64,000 bases of DNA, taken from assembly GCF_000238255.3 (NCBI RefSeq), contig NZ_CP011040.1, positions 1,178,001 through 1,242,000 of the forward strand, in the 5' to 3' direction. Both the position numbers and the translations under genes were made by a program. Origin of the DNA: Pseudoalteromonas spongiae UST010723-006 (GTDB lineage: Bacteria > Pseudomonadota > Gammaproteobacteria > Enterobacterales > Alteromonadaceae). The notes below the pieces were generated by a model. That model was not told the DNA's origin and did not search any database. It worked only from the letters and a program-made list of their open reading frames with translations. The number at the start of each line of letters is the position of its first letter. The first letter of the stretch is position 1. Shown one piece after another: positions 17,508 through 26,168 of the stretch.

Positions 17508-18347
17508 TTAACCCAACTCAAAGGTGGTAATGCCATAAATTTTATCACGTGCGGTAGCGGGTATTGTTTTTTGATACATGCGCATTGTGGCAAACACTAC
17601 ATCCATGCGTTCCGATTCAGCTAAAGAGATTGCCTGTGGGTTGTTTTCGGGCACATCTAAAATAATCTGTTCCCCTTGAATATCCACCTGCAACGCCTGA
17701 AAAAGCGATAATGCAATATCTGGCGAATCAGCAAAAAGCGGCCCTACTTTATAACCTTCCTGACACTTGCGCCTGACTGCATAACCTTTAATTTCACCGT
17801 TTTGTAAAAAGCATACAGACTTACCCTGAGGTTGTAATAACCACGCAGCTAGAAATTGCTCACGCGTAGCACCAAAACATGGCTTATCGTAAGTTAAAAT
17901 ATGAGGAAGATGTTCTTTTTTAATATCAACAACCTGCGCCGAACGAGTTGTCGCATTGGCTAATTTTTGAAAGCGTTTATTCTGATAATAAGGCACGTAA
18001 CCGATGCGCTTGTATATCTCGACATTTTCCAGCACACCATCAATGCCAACATTTCGATCGCCGCAATATGTTAAGCGGTGTTTGGTCAGAGTTAAACCAT
18101 AACCCTTACCTCGATGCTCAGGTGCAACAATATACAAGCCACAAAACGCATACGTGTGATCATAAGTGACCGCACTGCCAACTGCGACAATTTCACCATT
18201 TAACTCTCCAACAAAAAAGCCATTGGGATCTGCCAAATAAAACAGCTCAGCATCGTTTAAACCTGGGTTCCAACCTTCTCTTGCAGCCCAATCAATGGCG
18301 ATTTTTAGCTCATCAGCCAACATAGGACGAATTGTAAATTCTGACAT
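17508..18347 (-). CDS. YitH/HolE-type GNAT N-acetyltransferase
   Basis: 279 residues. The N-terminal GNAT domain has the acetyl-CoA loop APEHRGKGYGLTLTKHRL (about 75-92). A second C-terminal half (ILTYDKPCFGATREQFLAAWL) is typical of the YitH/Acetyltransf_18 two-domain group. The substrate is unknown. It stands alone, downstream of nothing on its strand, with a 216-bp upstream gap shared with the divergent small gene at 18565. Confidence 0.85.
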   Translation of the reverse strand: MSEFTIRPMLADELKIAIDWAAREGWNPGLNDAELFYLADPNGFFVGELNGEIVAVGSAVTYDHTYAFCGLYIVAPEHRGKGYGLTLTKHRLTYCGDRNVGIDGVLENVEIYKRIGYVPYYQNKRFQKLANATTRSAQVVDIKKEHLPHILTYDKPCFGATREQFLAAWLLQPQGKSVCFLQNGEIKGYAVRRKCQEGYKVGPLFADSPDIALSLFQALQVDIQGEQIILDVPENNPQAISLAESERMDVVFATMRMYQKTIPATARDKIYGITTFELG

Positions 18348-18564
18348 GAAACCCGCTCTTTATAGTTGAAAATCAAATTATTTGAGTGTGATTCTTAACA
18401 GCCTAACGTCTATGCTATCATCTGTAAATTAAACGGATTAAAAACAAAATAGTGTACTGTTGTTTACCTTGGAGATAAAAAATACTTAACTAATTTAAAA
18501 ATCAGCCGACATCTATCGCGTATGGCCTAAATCTATTTGCTTTATTAATTAACCAAGGACAGTA

Positions 18565-19011
18565 ATGAGCATTTCTAGCATCAGTAGTATTCATACTACT
18601 ACCTCACAAAAAACAAATCCGGATAACAACATTGATAGTGCTGAAAACAAACAAGCTGACGAAGAAAATAGCGATGTTCAGGTATCAATCTCAACAGAAG
18701 CATTTAAAAAATTAAAAGAAAGTAATAACCCTGAAAGTGATAAAAAATCTGAATTACCTGAACATATTCAACAAATGATCAAAGCAATTGAGCGCATCGT
18801 TGAACAAATCAAAGTAGCAGAACAAACACTAATTGAGGCCAAAAGTGCAGATTATGAAAGTGAAGAAGTAAAACAAGCAACATTGGATGGCCATCAAAGC
18901 CATTTAAACTCTCTTGAGATTGCTCGTTTTGATGCAGTTAGAGCATTACAAGAAGCAATGAAAGAAGCTGGCATTCAAGACATGAGTATCATAGCAGATT
19001 TAATGAAATAA
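18565..19011 (+). CDS. Hypothetical coiled-coil protein
   Basis: 148 residues, highly charged, no signal peptide. A low-complexity Ser/Thr/Asn N-terminus is followed by QVSISTEAFKKLKE and a long predicted helical region (about 70-140) rich in Glu, Lys, Ile and Ala with heptad-like spacing. The layout loosely recalls FlxA-like proteins, but I do not claim it. AAGGACAG before the ATG is a fair ribosome site. It is followed by a LuxR regulator in the same direction 230-250 bases on. Confidence 0.7.
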   Translation: MSISSISSIHTTTSQKTNPDNNIDSAENKQADEENSDVQVSISTEAFKKLKESNNPESDKKSELPEHIQQMIKAIERIVEQIKVAEQTLIEAKSADYESEEVKQATLDGHQSHLNSLEIARFDAVRALQEAMKEAGIQDMSIIADLMK

Positions 19012-19259
19012 TATTTTTTTACAGTGTGACAATGAACAACAAGTAAAAATTTAAGTTCTTTAGTGTTATTCTTAGTACTTATTTTATCTGGGCGAAAACA
19101 CTTCATTTTGAGCCAAAAAATAGCTAAGCAATGAAGGTTTGGTTAAGTAGAGAATAGTTGAGTATGTAAGTTTATTAATAATTAACGATTCTTACTCCGC
19201 TTTGAGCAATTTAGGTAAATACGCTATGTTAAAACGCCCTATTGTTAATAAAACGCGAT

Positions 19260-20060
19260 ATGCCTCAATCAGAATTTAATAATCTACTTGCTGACTCTAT
19301 TTCCTCTCTTAAATCACTGAGTTTTGCATCTAAACTAATGAACCTAGTCGGTTCCATAATTGATTATGACTGCGCCGTAATTTTGGGTCTACGTGAAGGA
19401 AAACACCCTATATACCTTTACGATTCAATTGAAAGTAATCGTGAGTTACTTTTCTATCATTACCTCACTCGCGCTTTTCAAGATACTCCTTTCTACAAAA
19501 TGTTCAGCAATAACAAACAACAAGGTGTTTTTGCATTAAAAGACGTTGTTAAATGGGAGCTGGGATTTCAAACATACAGCAATAAATTTTACCTACAAAC
19601 AGGCTGGAAAGATGAGCTAAGTATTCTCATTAATGTTGAAGCAACACGCTGGGTCGTTATCTTTTTAGGTCGCATTCATGCAGGAAGTTCATTTTCGTTG
19701 TTAAACGTCAAGACGTTAGAGTCGTACTTTACAATCATTCAATCTCTATGTAAGCAACATTGGAAACAAACTGAATTCTTGCTTGCTGAGCAAGTCATTA
19801 TACCTGAGTCTTACACAGACAATAGACGAGAGTTTATACGAGAAGCCCTACACTCTTTTGGCAAAGATTTACTTTCAACTAGAGAAAAGCAAATTGCCCG
19901 TTTAATCTTACAAGGGCTTGATACTAAAGAGATAGCAAAACAATTAGGCATTGCCGAAGGAACGGTAAAAAACCACCGTAAACGTATCTACGCGCAACTT
20001 AGAGTGACATCTCTCAGTGAACTTTTCCAAATCTTTCTCAATCACATTATTATCCACTAA
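19260..20060 (+). CDS. LuxR-type transcriptional regulator
   Basis: About 266 residues from the ATG at 19260; a TTG at 19242 would add six. The C-terminal LuxR HTH is clear (LSTREKQIARLILQGLDTKEIAKQLGIAEGTVKNHRKRIYAQL, residues about 200-245). The N-terminal 190 residues are not a receiver and were not recognised; they may be a GAF-like sensor. Neither start has a good ribosome site. A 17-codon frame from ATG 19226 overlaps the start and could couple translation. The frameshifted tyrS follows 90 bases later on the same strand and may be its target. Confidence 0.82.
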   Translation: MPQSEFNNLLADSISSLKSLSFASKLMNLVGSIIDYDCAVILGLREGKHPIYLYDSIESNRELLFYHYLTRAFQDTPFYKMFSNNKQQGVFALKDVVKWELGFQTYSNKFYLQTGWKDELSILINVEATRWVVIFLGRIHAGSSFSLLNVKTLESYFTIIQSLCKQHWKQTEFLLAEQVIIPESYTDNRREFIREALHSFGKDLLSTREKQIARLILQGLDTKEIAKQLGIAEGTVKNHRKRIYAQLRVTSLSELFQIFLNHIIIH

Positions 20061-20150
20061 ATTGAGCCATTATCCCTTTAGGGATATATCGCGTTTAAGC
20101 TTGAATTCGTAATCTGTACATCACTAATTTATAAAAATAAGACGTTATAG

Positions 20151-21400
20151 ATGACACTTTTACAGGAACTACAAACACGCGGATTAATTACTCAAGCTAG
20201 CGATTTGGCGCAAATACAGAAGCATCTTAGCCAGTCACAAACTGTTTATTGCGGTTTTGATGCCACCGCAAGTAGTCTACATATCGGGCATTTAGTTCCA
20301 CTCGTTTTACTCAAACGTTTTCAAGATGCCGGACATCGAGTAATTGCTCTTGTTGGTGGTGCAACAGGCATGATTGGCGACCCAAGTTTCAAAACTATAG
20401 AACGCAGTTTGAATGCGAAAGAAGTAGTAAGTGATTGGGCCCAAGAACTCATGACTCAAATTGAGTGTGTACTTACGCCCCATCTAACTAAGCCCATGCT
20501 CATCCTCAATAATGAAGATTGGATGAAAGAAGTTAATGTCATTGATTTTTCCGTGAGGTAGGTAAACATTTCTCACTCAACAATATGCTCAAGCGCGAAT
20601 CTGTTAAGCAACGACTGCTAAGACCTGACCAAGGTATTTCCTTTACAGAATTTAGTTACGGGTTGCTTCAGTCCTTTGATTTTACGGTTCTTAATAGAAA
20701 GTATGGTTGTAGTATACAAATTGGAGGAAATGATCAATGGGGTAATATTGTAAGTGGTATTGACCTGACACGCCGTCTAAATGACAAACAAGCGTTTGGT
20801 TTCACTCTACCGTTAATAACTAAATCTGACGGTACTAAATTTGGAAAAACAGAATCCGGTACAATATGGCTTGATCCGAACAAAACATCTCCATACATGT
20901 TTTACCGGTTCTGGTTATCCGTGGACGATTCTGATGTTTACAACTTACTTAGGTTCTATACTTTTTTGTCCTGTGATGAAATCGACCTGATAGCGGTTAA
21001 GGATAAAGCCTGTAACAATAAACCTAAGGCACAAAAAATTCTTGCGCAACATATGACCCGCTTTGTTCACGGCGACCTTGGAGTACTCAGCGCTGAGCGT
21101 ATTTCAAGAGCCCTCTTCACAGGTAACATAGCCAAACTGAGTTATAGTGATCTAAAACAACTTGAGTTAGATGGCCTTCCAAGTATCGAAAGCTCTCAGC
21201 AAGACATTATCGAATTGCTGGTGGAATCAAAGTTAGCTAAATCAAAGCGTGTTGCAAAAGAGCTAATTAAAGATAAAGCGATTAGTGTAAATGGATCAAA
21301 AATAACATCAGACGATATCCAATTAGGTTTACCATTGACTGATAATCATTGGCTAATTCAGCGTGGTAAGAAGCATTTTTGCTTAATCAAGCGTAAATAA
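20151..21400 (+). pseudogene. Second tyrosyl-tRNA synthetase, interrupted by a one-base frameshift
   Basis: Residues from MTLLQELQTRGLITQ to ENWL-like helices match E. coli-type TyrS: YCGFDATASSLHIGHLVPL (HIGH motif), [24 protein letters not shown] (KMSKS equivalent) and an S4 domain at the end. After VNVIDF the frame runs into TAG at 20559-20561. One extra base in the T5 run at 20546-20550 restores DF(F)[16 protein letters not shown], the exact family continuation, so a single T deletion is the simplest cause. It could be a true lesion, a sequencing error in a homopolymer, or slippage. The housekeeping tyrS is presumably elsewhere. Confidence 0.85.
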
Positions 21401-21410
21401 AAAATAAAAC

Positions 21411-21450
21411 TAATGCGTTTTAACTTTATATTGTTAGAGTTAAACGCATT
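21411..21450 (+). terminator. Hairpin downstream of the tyrS-like gene
   Basis: AATGCGTTTTAACT (from 21412) pairs with AGTTAAACGCATT (21438-21450) with one bulged base, about ten bases after the stop. ATTATTAAAG follows, so it is a moderate terminator for the plus strand. Confidence 0.5.
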
Positions 21451-21593
21451 ATTAAAGTATTTGCTAACAAGTTTTTAGGAATATCCTCAACAAAAAATAA
21501 ACCTTATTAATTGTCTACTTAGTATCAGGTTAGACACAGTTATCAAAACGGTAACTTTCAATTTTTCACATGTCAGTTTTTATCTTAATCAAA

Positions 21594-23282
21594 TCAATCG
21601 GCAATTGTATTATCAATAGAAGTAGCGCAAACTTGATTTCTACCCGCATGTTTTGCTTTGTATAGCTGTTCATCAGCAGCCTTTAAACAACTTATATAAT
21701 CTACTTTGCTTGTTGAACTTGTTGCACATAAACCAATACTAACAGTAACATATTTACTGACTTTAGAAAGCGCATTAGGAAGGGCTAAAGCTTCGACCAT
21801 CTTACATATTTCGTTGGCTACTGTTGTTGCTTGTTCTTTATTTGCTCCTATAAGCAGAGCCGCGAATTCCTCTCCACCATATCGTGCAACAAGGTCCCCA
21901 GTACGACTTATTCGCTCATTTAATGTCTGTGCAACTTTAATTAAATACTCATCTCCCACGTTATGCCCTTGACTATCGTTAACCGATTTAAAAAAGTCTA
22001 TATCGATTAACAATACTGAAACCTCTATGCCTGCTCTCGCGCTTCGAACCCATTCTGTATTTACGTAGTTATCAAAATATCGACGATTTTTAAGCCCAGT
22101 TAAAACATCAGTTTGCGCTATTTTTTGCAGCTGGGTGTTTGCATCTTGTAATTCAGAGGTTTTTGCTTTTACTTTTTGCTCTAAAATTAAATTGCTGTTA
22201 ATGAGTCTGTCCGCCATTTTGTTTAAAGCTTGTGCTAGCTTTCCCAACTCATCATCTGAAAAAAACTCTATCCGTTTAGCTAGATCCCCTTCACTTATCA
22301 TTACGGCAACCTCGGTAATTGATAACACTGGCTGAGTAATTTTTTTCGCCAAAAAAAGTGATGCTAGCAACACAACAAAAACAAGTAATATAATGAGATA
22401 AATAATCAATTGCTGCAGCTCATCATTGAGACCCCGCACTTCTTGCTGATCCATTTTTACAATAATCGCGATATCTAATTCATCCATCTGTCGACTTACC
22501 GCAAATACAGGCTTGTTGCGATAATCTTCTGTCATTATTAGCTGATCGCTTTTATCTCTATACTTACGGTCCATAAATATTGCTGCACTGCTAGATTTTT
22601 CAAATAACTGCGGATGGCTTTCGAAGCGAAGCGGTGTAAAAAACAAGATATTTTTATCCGCAGAACGCGTCGCCATAATCACCTCGCCTGTTTTTCCAAG
22701 CCCTGTGTAATCACGTAAAAATTCATTTAAGCTGTGAGTGTCTACCGACATAACTACAACGCCTATTGTTTCGCCTGTTAAAATTAATGGAGCTGCGAAC
22801 ACAATAGCAGGCACATCGCTTTCTCGCTCACCGAGCAATACGTCAACCGCACGACTTTGTTTTCCTTGTAAGTAAAAGGGCTTGTTAGAAAAATCTAGGT
22901 ATTGCTTGGCCGGGTTACTCGCAGTCAACACTTTGCCATCGATATCTAGAATAAAAATATCTTTAATTGATGATGTTTGCGCGATCGCATCCGTAATAAT
23001 GCGTTGCACCAGTTTCAACTCTTGCGCATCTTTATTGGTTAAATAGTTAGACAACGAAATACGGAGCTGGGTGCGACTTTTAACCAAATTTAGTTTTTCA
23101 AAGTTACTGTCAATAAACGAACTCATGCGTTGATACTGAATATTTGCAATAGACAACAAATGATAAGTTGCAAGATTTTTCACTAACCGCTGAGAGTTAA
23201 AATAATAAACAGACGTAATTATAGTGTGAGTAACAAACCCAAGTAGCAGCAATATCAGTAGTATTTTGTATTTAATGCCCAT
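21594..23282 (-). CDS. Membrane diguanylate cyclase (Cache-HAMP-GGDEF)
   Basis: 562 residues. An N-terminal transmembrane helix, a periplasmic double Cache-type sensor (about 30-280), a second transmembrane helix (LIIYLIILLVFVVLLASLFLA), a HAMP linker and a C-terminal GGDEF domain. The active loop is GGEEF near residue 470, preceded by RTGD at the correct distance for the inhibitory I-site. It should therefore be an active, product-inhibited maker of cyclic-di-GMP controlled by an external signal. It stands alone. Confidence 0.93.
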   Translation of the reverse strand: MGIKYKILLILLLLGFVTHTIITSVYYFNSQRLVKNLATYHLLSIANIQYQRMSSFIDSNFEKLNLVKSRTQLRISLSNYLTNKDAQELKLVQRIITDAIAQTSSIKDIFILDIDGKVLTASNPAKQYLDFSNKPFYLQGKQSRAVDVLLGERESDVPAIVFAAPLILTGETIGVVVMSVDTHSLNEFLRDYTGLGKTGEVIMATRSADKNILFFTPLRFESHPQLFEKSSSAAIFMDRKYRDKSDQLIMTEDYRNKPVFAVSRQMDELDIAIIVKMDQQEVRGLNDELQQLIIYLIILLVFVVLLASLFLAKKITQPVLSITEVAVMISEGDLAKRIEFFSDDELGKLAQALNKMADRLINSNLILEQKVKAKTSELQDANTQLQKIAQTDVLTGLKNRRYFDNYVNTEWVRSARAGIEVSVLLIDIDFFKSVNDSQGHNVGDEYLIKVAQTLNERISRTGDLVARYGGEEFAALLIGANKEQATTVANEICKMVEALALPNALSKVSKYVTVSIGLCATSSTSKVDYISCLKAADEQLYKAKHAGRNQVCATSIDNTIAD

Positions 23283-23475
23283 AGAGTTATCTCAAACAGT
23301 AACCTATTAACCCAACCTTTATATTAGTTGATATTTACAAAGATGCTTCTGGGTGCATTCATACAGGAGGAGGTAAATAGGTTAATTATTTCGATTTGGC
23401 TTAACTATAACCTTAATTTATTGCACGTCCGAATGTGCACTTAGCGATAGCGTAAAAGTAATGAGGGTAAAAATT

Positions 23476-23499
23476 GTGTGATGCCCTATCACATCACAC
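23476..23499 (-). terminator. Terminator downstream of the CBM5 secreted protein
   Basis: Perfect palindrome arms GTGTGATG (23476-23483) and CATCACAC (23492-23499). On the minus strand they are followed by AATTTTTACCC. It lies about 95 bases past the stop at 23595. Confidence 0.6.
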
Positions 23500-23594
23500 T
23501 AATTTAACCTGAGTTTAAGTTAGTCGCTTTAAAAATGTCCATGCACCTCAACTTGCGAGCCAACAACTCTAGCTGAGCCTAAGTAATTTCGTTT

Positions 23595-25772
23595 TTACTG
23601 GCAGTCACTTATAAACTTCCACGGATCACCCGCAGTCGGCACATTATTTTGCGACCACCATTTGGCCTCGAATATTTTGCCTTGATAAGTGACTTGCATA
23701 CCGCCCGTGTAAACCTCTGACGAAAGCCATGCATTTGGACAAGAAACCCCTTGTTCAAAGCTCACAGAAATAGTGTGATTACTACTGATAGCATTAAAGG
23801 TATAAGCATTTGCTGCGTTGACCGTTACCCCATCAACTGTAATGTTTGCCACGCGATAACCACTGTCTGCAACAAAATTAAGTGTGAAGTCAGTGTTACT
23901 TTTTGCTCTTAGCTCGCCATTTGCATTAGGTAGTGGTGAAATACTGCCACCATTACCCACCACTGCCGCTGTTACCGTGTAATACACTGGAATATCGATT
24001 GTCGCGTCACTAAAACTACCATTAACAAATGAAAAGTTTGCTGCACTTAGTGTTGTGACATCGGTATTTTTGAGCACTAGTCGTTTTTGATCGCCTTGCG
24101 ACGCCGCTGCATCAAGTGTAATGACCGTATCCGCCCCCTCTTGCGTTAACACTAGCATCGAAAAACTGTAGTTAAACAGTGGCATACTAATCACAGTTTT
24201 TGCTGCATCAAAACTGTTAACCGACAAGGTCATGTTCCAGCCCCAGTTTTGGCTATTAAGTGGAACAATAAAGCCTAAACGGTCATACCCACCGGTTACA
24301 TTATCAAACATATCTGGCGATAAATCGGCGATGGTTAACCCCACTAACTCAACCGAGCTATAAATGCCGCCATCTGCTGCTTGCACGCCAACCACCAGCG
24401 CATTATCCGTTTCGTACGCTTTTAAATGTTTAAAACCAATCCCTGCAGTGCCCCGAATTTTATCTAAGCGTGGATTAAAGTTATTAACCGTTTGCGAACC
24501 CGACCAAGCAATTTCATAAATTTTTGATTCTGCAATCACAGCACTTGGATTTGCGCTAATTTCAGCGGCGCTCACACCTTCAATCACCACACGTTGATTA
24601 GCAAAGCTAAGCTCTGCACCTGCAGCGACATCAGCTATCTGTAAATTTGCCAATGGCGCAGTTGCTGTCCAATCTCTTAGCACAATAAAATCTTCTGCAA
24701 GGGTGAAACCGCGCACTGTAGTGATAGCGCTGTCATTTTGATGTAACGCAAGCGTATCCACTCCGCCACCTAATATTACAAGATCATTACCCCAGCCAGC
24801 GGATAATGTTTCTGCGTAGCTTGAGCCTTCAATTACATCGTCAAAAGGCGTATCGAAAATGGTATTATAACCACCAAATTTATGTACATATTTAGTGATG
24901 CAAGTGCCTAATTCGTCACACGTAATTTCATCCTTTGTTAATAAACGTGCTGTGCCCCACGCACCGCGTAAATGTGCTGCGGCTAACAACCCCGACATAG
25001 TCGCTTGCACTTGCACTGGATTGCCATTGTCATCAACATCCGGCCAGCTTTTTGTAAGTGCTTCTGCCCATGTCATATTGGCATCACTTAACAATTGCGT
25101 CATCACACCGTAATTAAAATGCATGGCATCGCGAATAACCAATTCTTGTTTTTCTGGCTTAATTAAGTCAGCAAATGAGTTAACACCGTTTTTGCCAACG
25201 AATGTGCCTTGCCAGTTATTAACATCCGTTGCTAAGATTTTATTGCCACCAGAGCCGACGATTTCGACTAACGCTTCAGTTTCGCAACCAATCCACGTCG
25301 AATCATCAACAAAGACATAAAAACTGTCGTATTCAACACCGTCTACGGTAACCACTTTTGGACTGTAATACCCTGCATCAATTAATACTGCTTCACCTAG
25401 CTGATAACCAACAAAGCCCCACGCATTCATTGAGTTGTACTGCATGCTCTTAAACATTTCTGGGTCGTTAGGGGTTTGCGCGTTGTAAAAATGGTCGACC
25501 CCCAATTTAGTGAAAAACTCATTGATGGTCGTTGGCTCGGGGATCATGCTACCAGTTGAGCAATCACGCACCATACGACCGGGTGCACTTACCCGTGCAT
25601 AGTTATAAACAGGATTGTTGAGGTTTTCGAGATAAAAATCGGCGAGATTTGGGTTTATACCCGATTCAAAGTTTCGCAATGAATCTAAAAAGTCTTGAAT
25701 ACCAGTACCTGCATTAACATTACAGCTAATTAATACAGCCAGTGCGCAAGTAGTCATTTTAGCGTGACGCAT
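23595..25772 (-). CDS. Large secreted protein with RTX-like region, repeat domain and C-terminal CBM5 chitin-binding domain
   Basis: 725 residues with a signal peptide ending near VNA. The N-terminal half (about 25-300) begins FLDSLRNFESGINPNLADFY and is unrecognised; the ESGINP segment recalls lysozyme-like folds only faintly. Residues 310-345 (FDDVIEGSSYAETLSAGWGND) look like degenerate RTX/haemolysin calcium repeats. A bacterial repeat domain follows near 600-675 (YYTVTAAVVGNGGSISP). The end, AWLSSEVYTGGMQVTYQGKI with EAKWWSQNNVPTAGDPWKF, is a clear CBM5/12 chitin-binding module. It should act on or adhere to chitin outside the cell. A perfect palindromic operator lies upstream, and it neighbours the GH3/ABC sugar locus. 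Confidence 0.8.
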   Translation of the reverse strand: MRHAKMTTCALAVLISCNVNAGTGIQDFLDSLRNFESGINPNLADFYLENLNNPVYNYARVSAPGRMVRDCSTGSMIPEPTTINEFFTKLGVDHFYNAQTPNDPEMFKSMQYNSMNAWGFVGYQLGEAVLIDAGYYSPKVVTVDGVEYDSFYVFVDDSTWIGCETEALVEIVGSGGNKILATDVNNWQGTFVGKNGVNSFADLIKPEKQELVIRDAMHFNYGVMTQLLSDANMTWAEALTKSWPDVDDNGNPVQVQATMSGLLAAAHLRGAWGTARLLTKDEITCDELGTCITKYVHKFGGYNTIFDTPFDDVIEGSSYAETLSAGWGNDLVILGGGVDTLALHQNDSAITTVRGFTLAEDFIVLRDWTATAPLANLQIADVAAGAELSFANQRVVIEGVSAAEISANPSAVIAESKIYEIAWSGSQTVNNFNPRLDKIRGTAGIGFKHLKAYETDNALVVGVQAADGGIYSSVELVGLTIADLSPDMFDNVTGGYDRLGFIVPLNSQNWGWNMTLSVNSFDAAKTVISMPLFNYSFSMLVLTQEGADTVITLDAAASQGDQKRLVLKNTDVTTLSAANFSFVNGSFSDATIDIPVYYTVTAAVVGNGGSISPLPNANGELRAKSNTDFTLNFVADSGYRVANITVDGVTVNAANAYTFNAISSNHTISVSFEQGVSCPNAWLSSEVYTGGMQVTYQGKIFEAKWWSQNNVPTAGDPWKFISDCQ

Positions 25773-25910
25773 TAGGGTGTCCTTCTTAAAATTGTTTACA
25801 AGTTGCTAATTTTGCAAAAGTTAAATTTAAGTATGCTTAAACAATCGCATTGTCTTGGTTAAACCAGAACTGCGCTAAATCTAATGGTCTAACATAATTC
25901 ACACTAACGC

Positions 25911-25929
25911 TTGACTAAAATTTAGTCAA
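25911..25929. promoter_or_regulatory. Palindromic operator upstream of the CBM5 protein
   Basis: TTGACTAAAATTTAGTCAA is a perfect 9-1-9 palindrome about 140 bases before the start of the CBM5 gene. It shares TTGACTAA with operators before the TonB receptor (28943) and the ABC importer (33661), so it is probably bound by the local ROK repressor. Confidence 0.6.
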
Positions 25930-26138
25930 TATAATTTACTTATTAATTTAACTTTTTATTTACATTTTGAAATGGTGATAATTGTGAGATAAAGATAAGG
26001 CAAACTGGGCAGCTTGCCTTAGGGGAACACGAGCCACTAATCTAAACAACATAATTCGGCCCATCTGTGTTAGACGGATAAACGTTGCTGATGTGGTATT
26101 GGTAATACTTTTGCATTCAACAACTTAGAATATAGCGG

Positions 26139-26160
26139 TTTGAGGCACATTAGCCTCAAA
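26139..26160 (-). terminator. Hairpin just after the TonB receptor stop
   Basis: TTTGAGGC (26139-26146) and GCCTCAAA (26153-26160) form a perfect 8-bp stem nine bases past the receptor stop. The minus-strand T tract is weak. A second stem, TAAGGCAA/TTGCCTTA, follows at 25996-26021. The rest of the 396-bp gap to 25773 holds the operator at 25911. Confidence 0.5.
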
Positions 26161-26168
26161 TCTTTTAT

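Noticed and set aside
20040..20150. T-box or other tRNA-sensing leader before tyrS
   Set aside because: Only a short ATCCC/GGGAT hairpin is present; no T-box core, and T-boxes are rare in this group.
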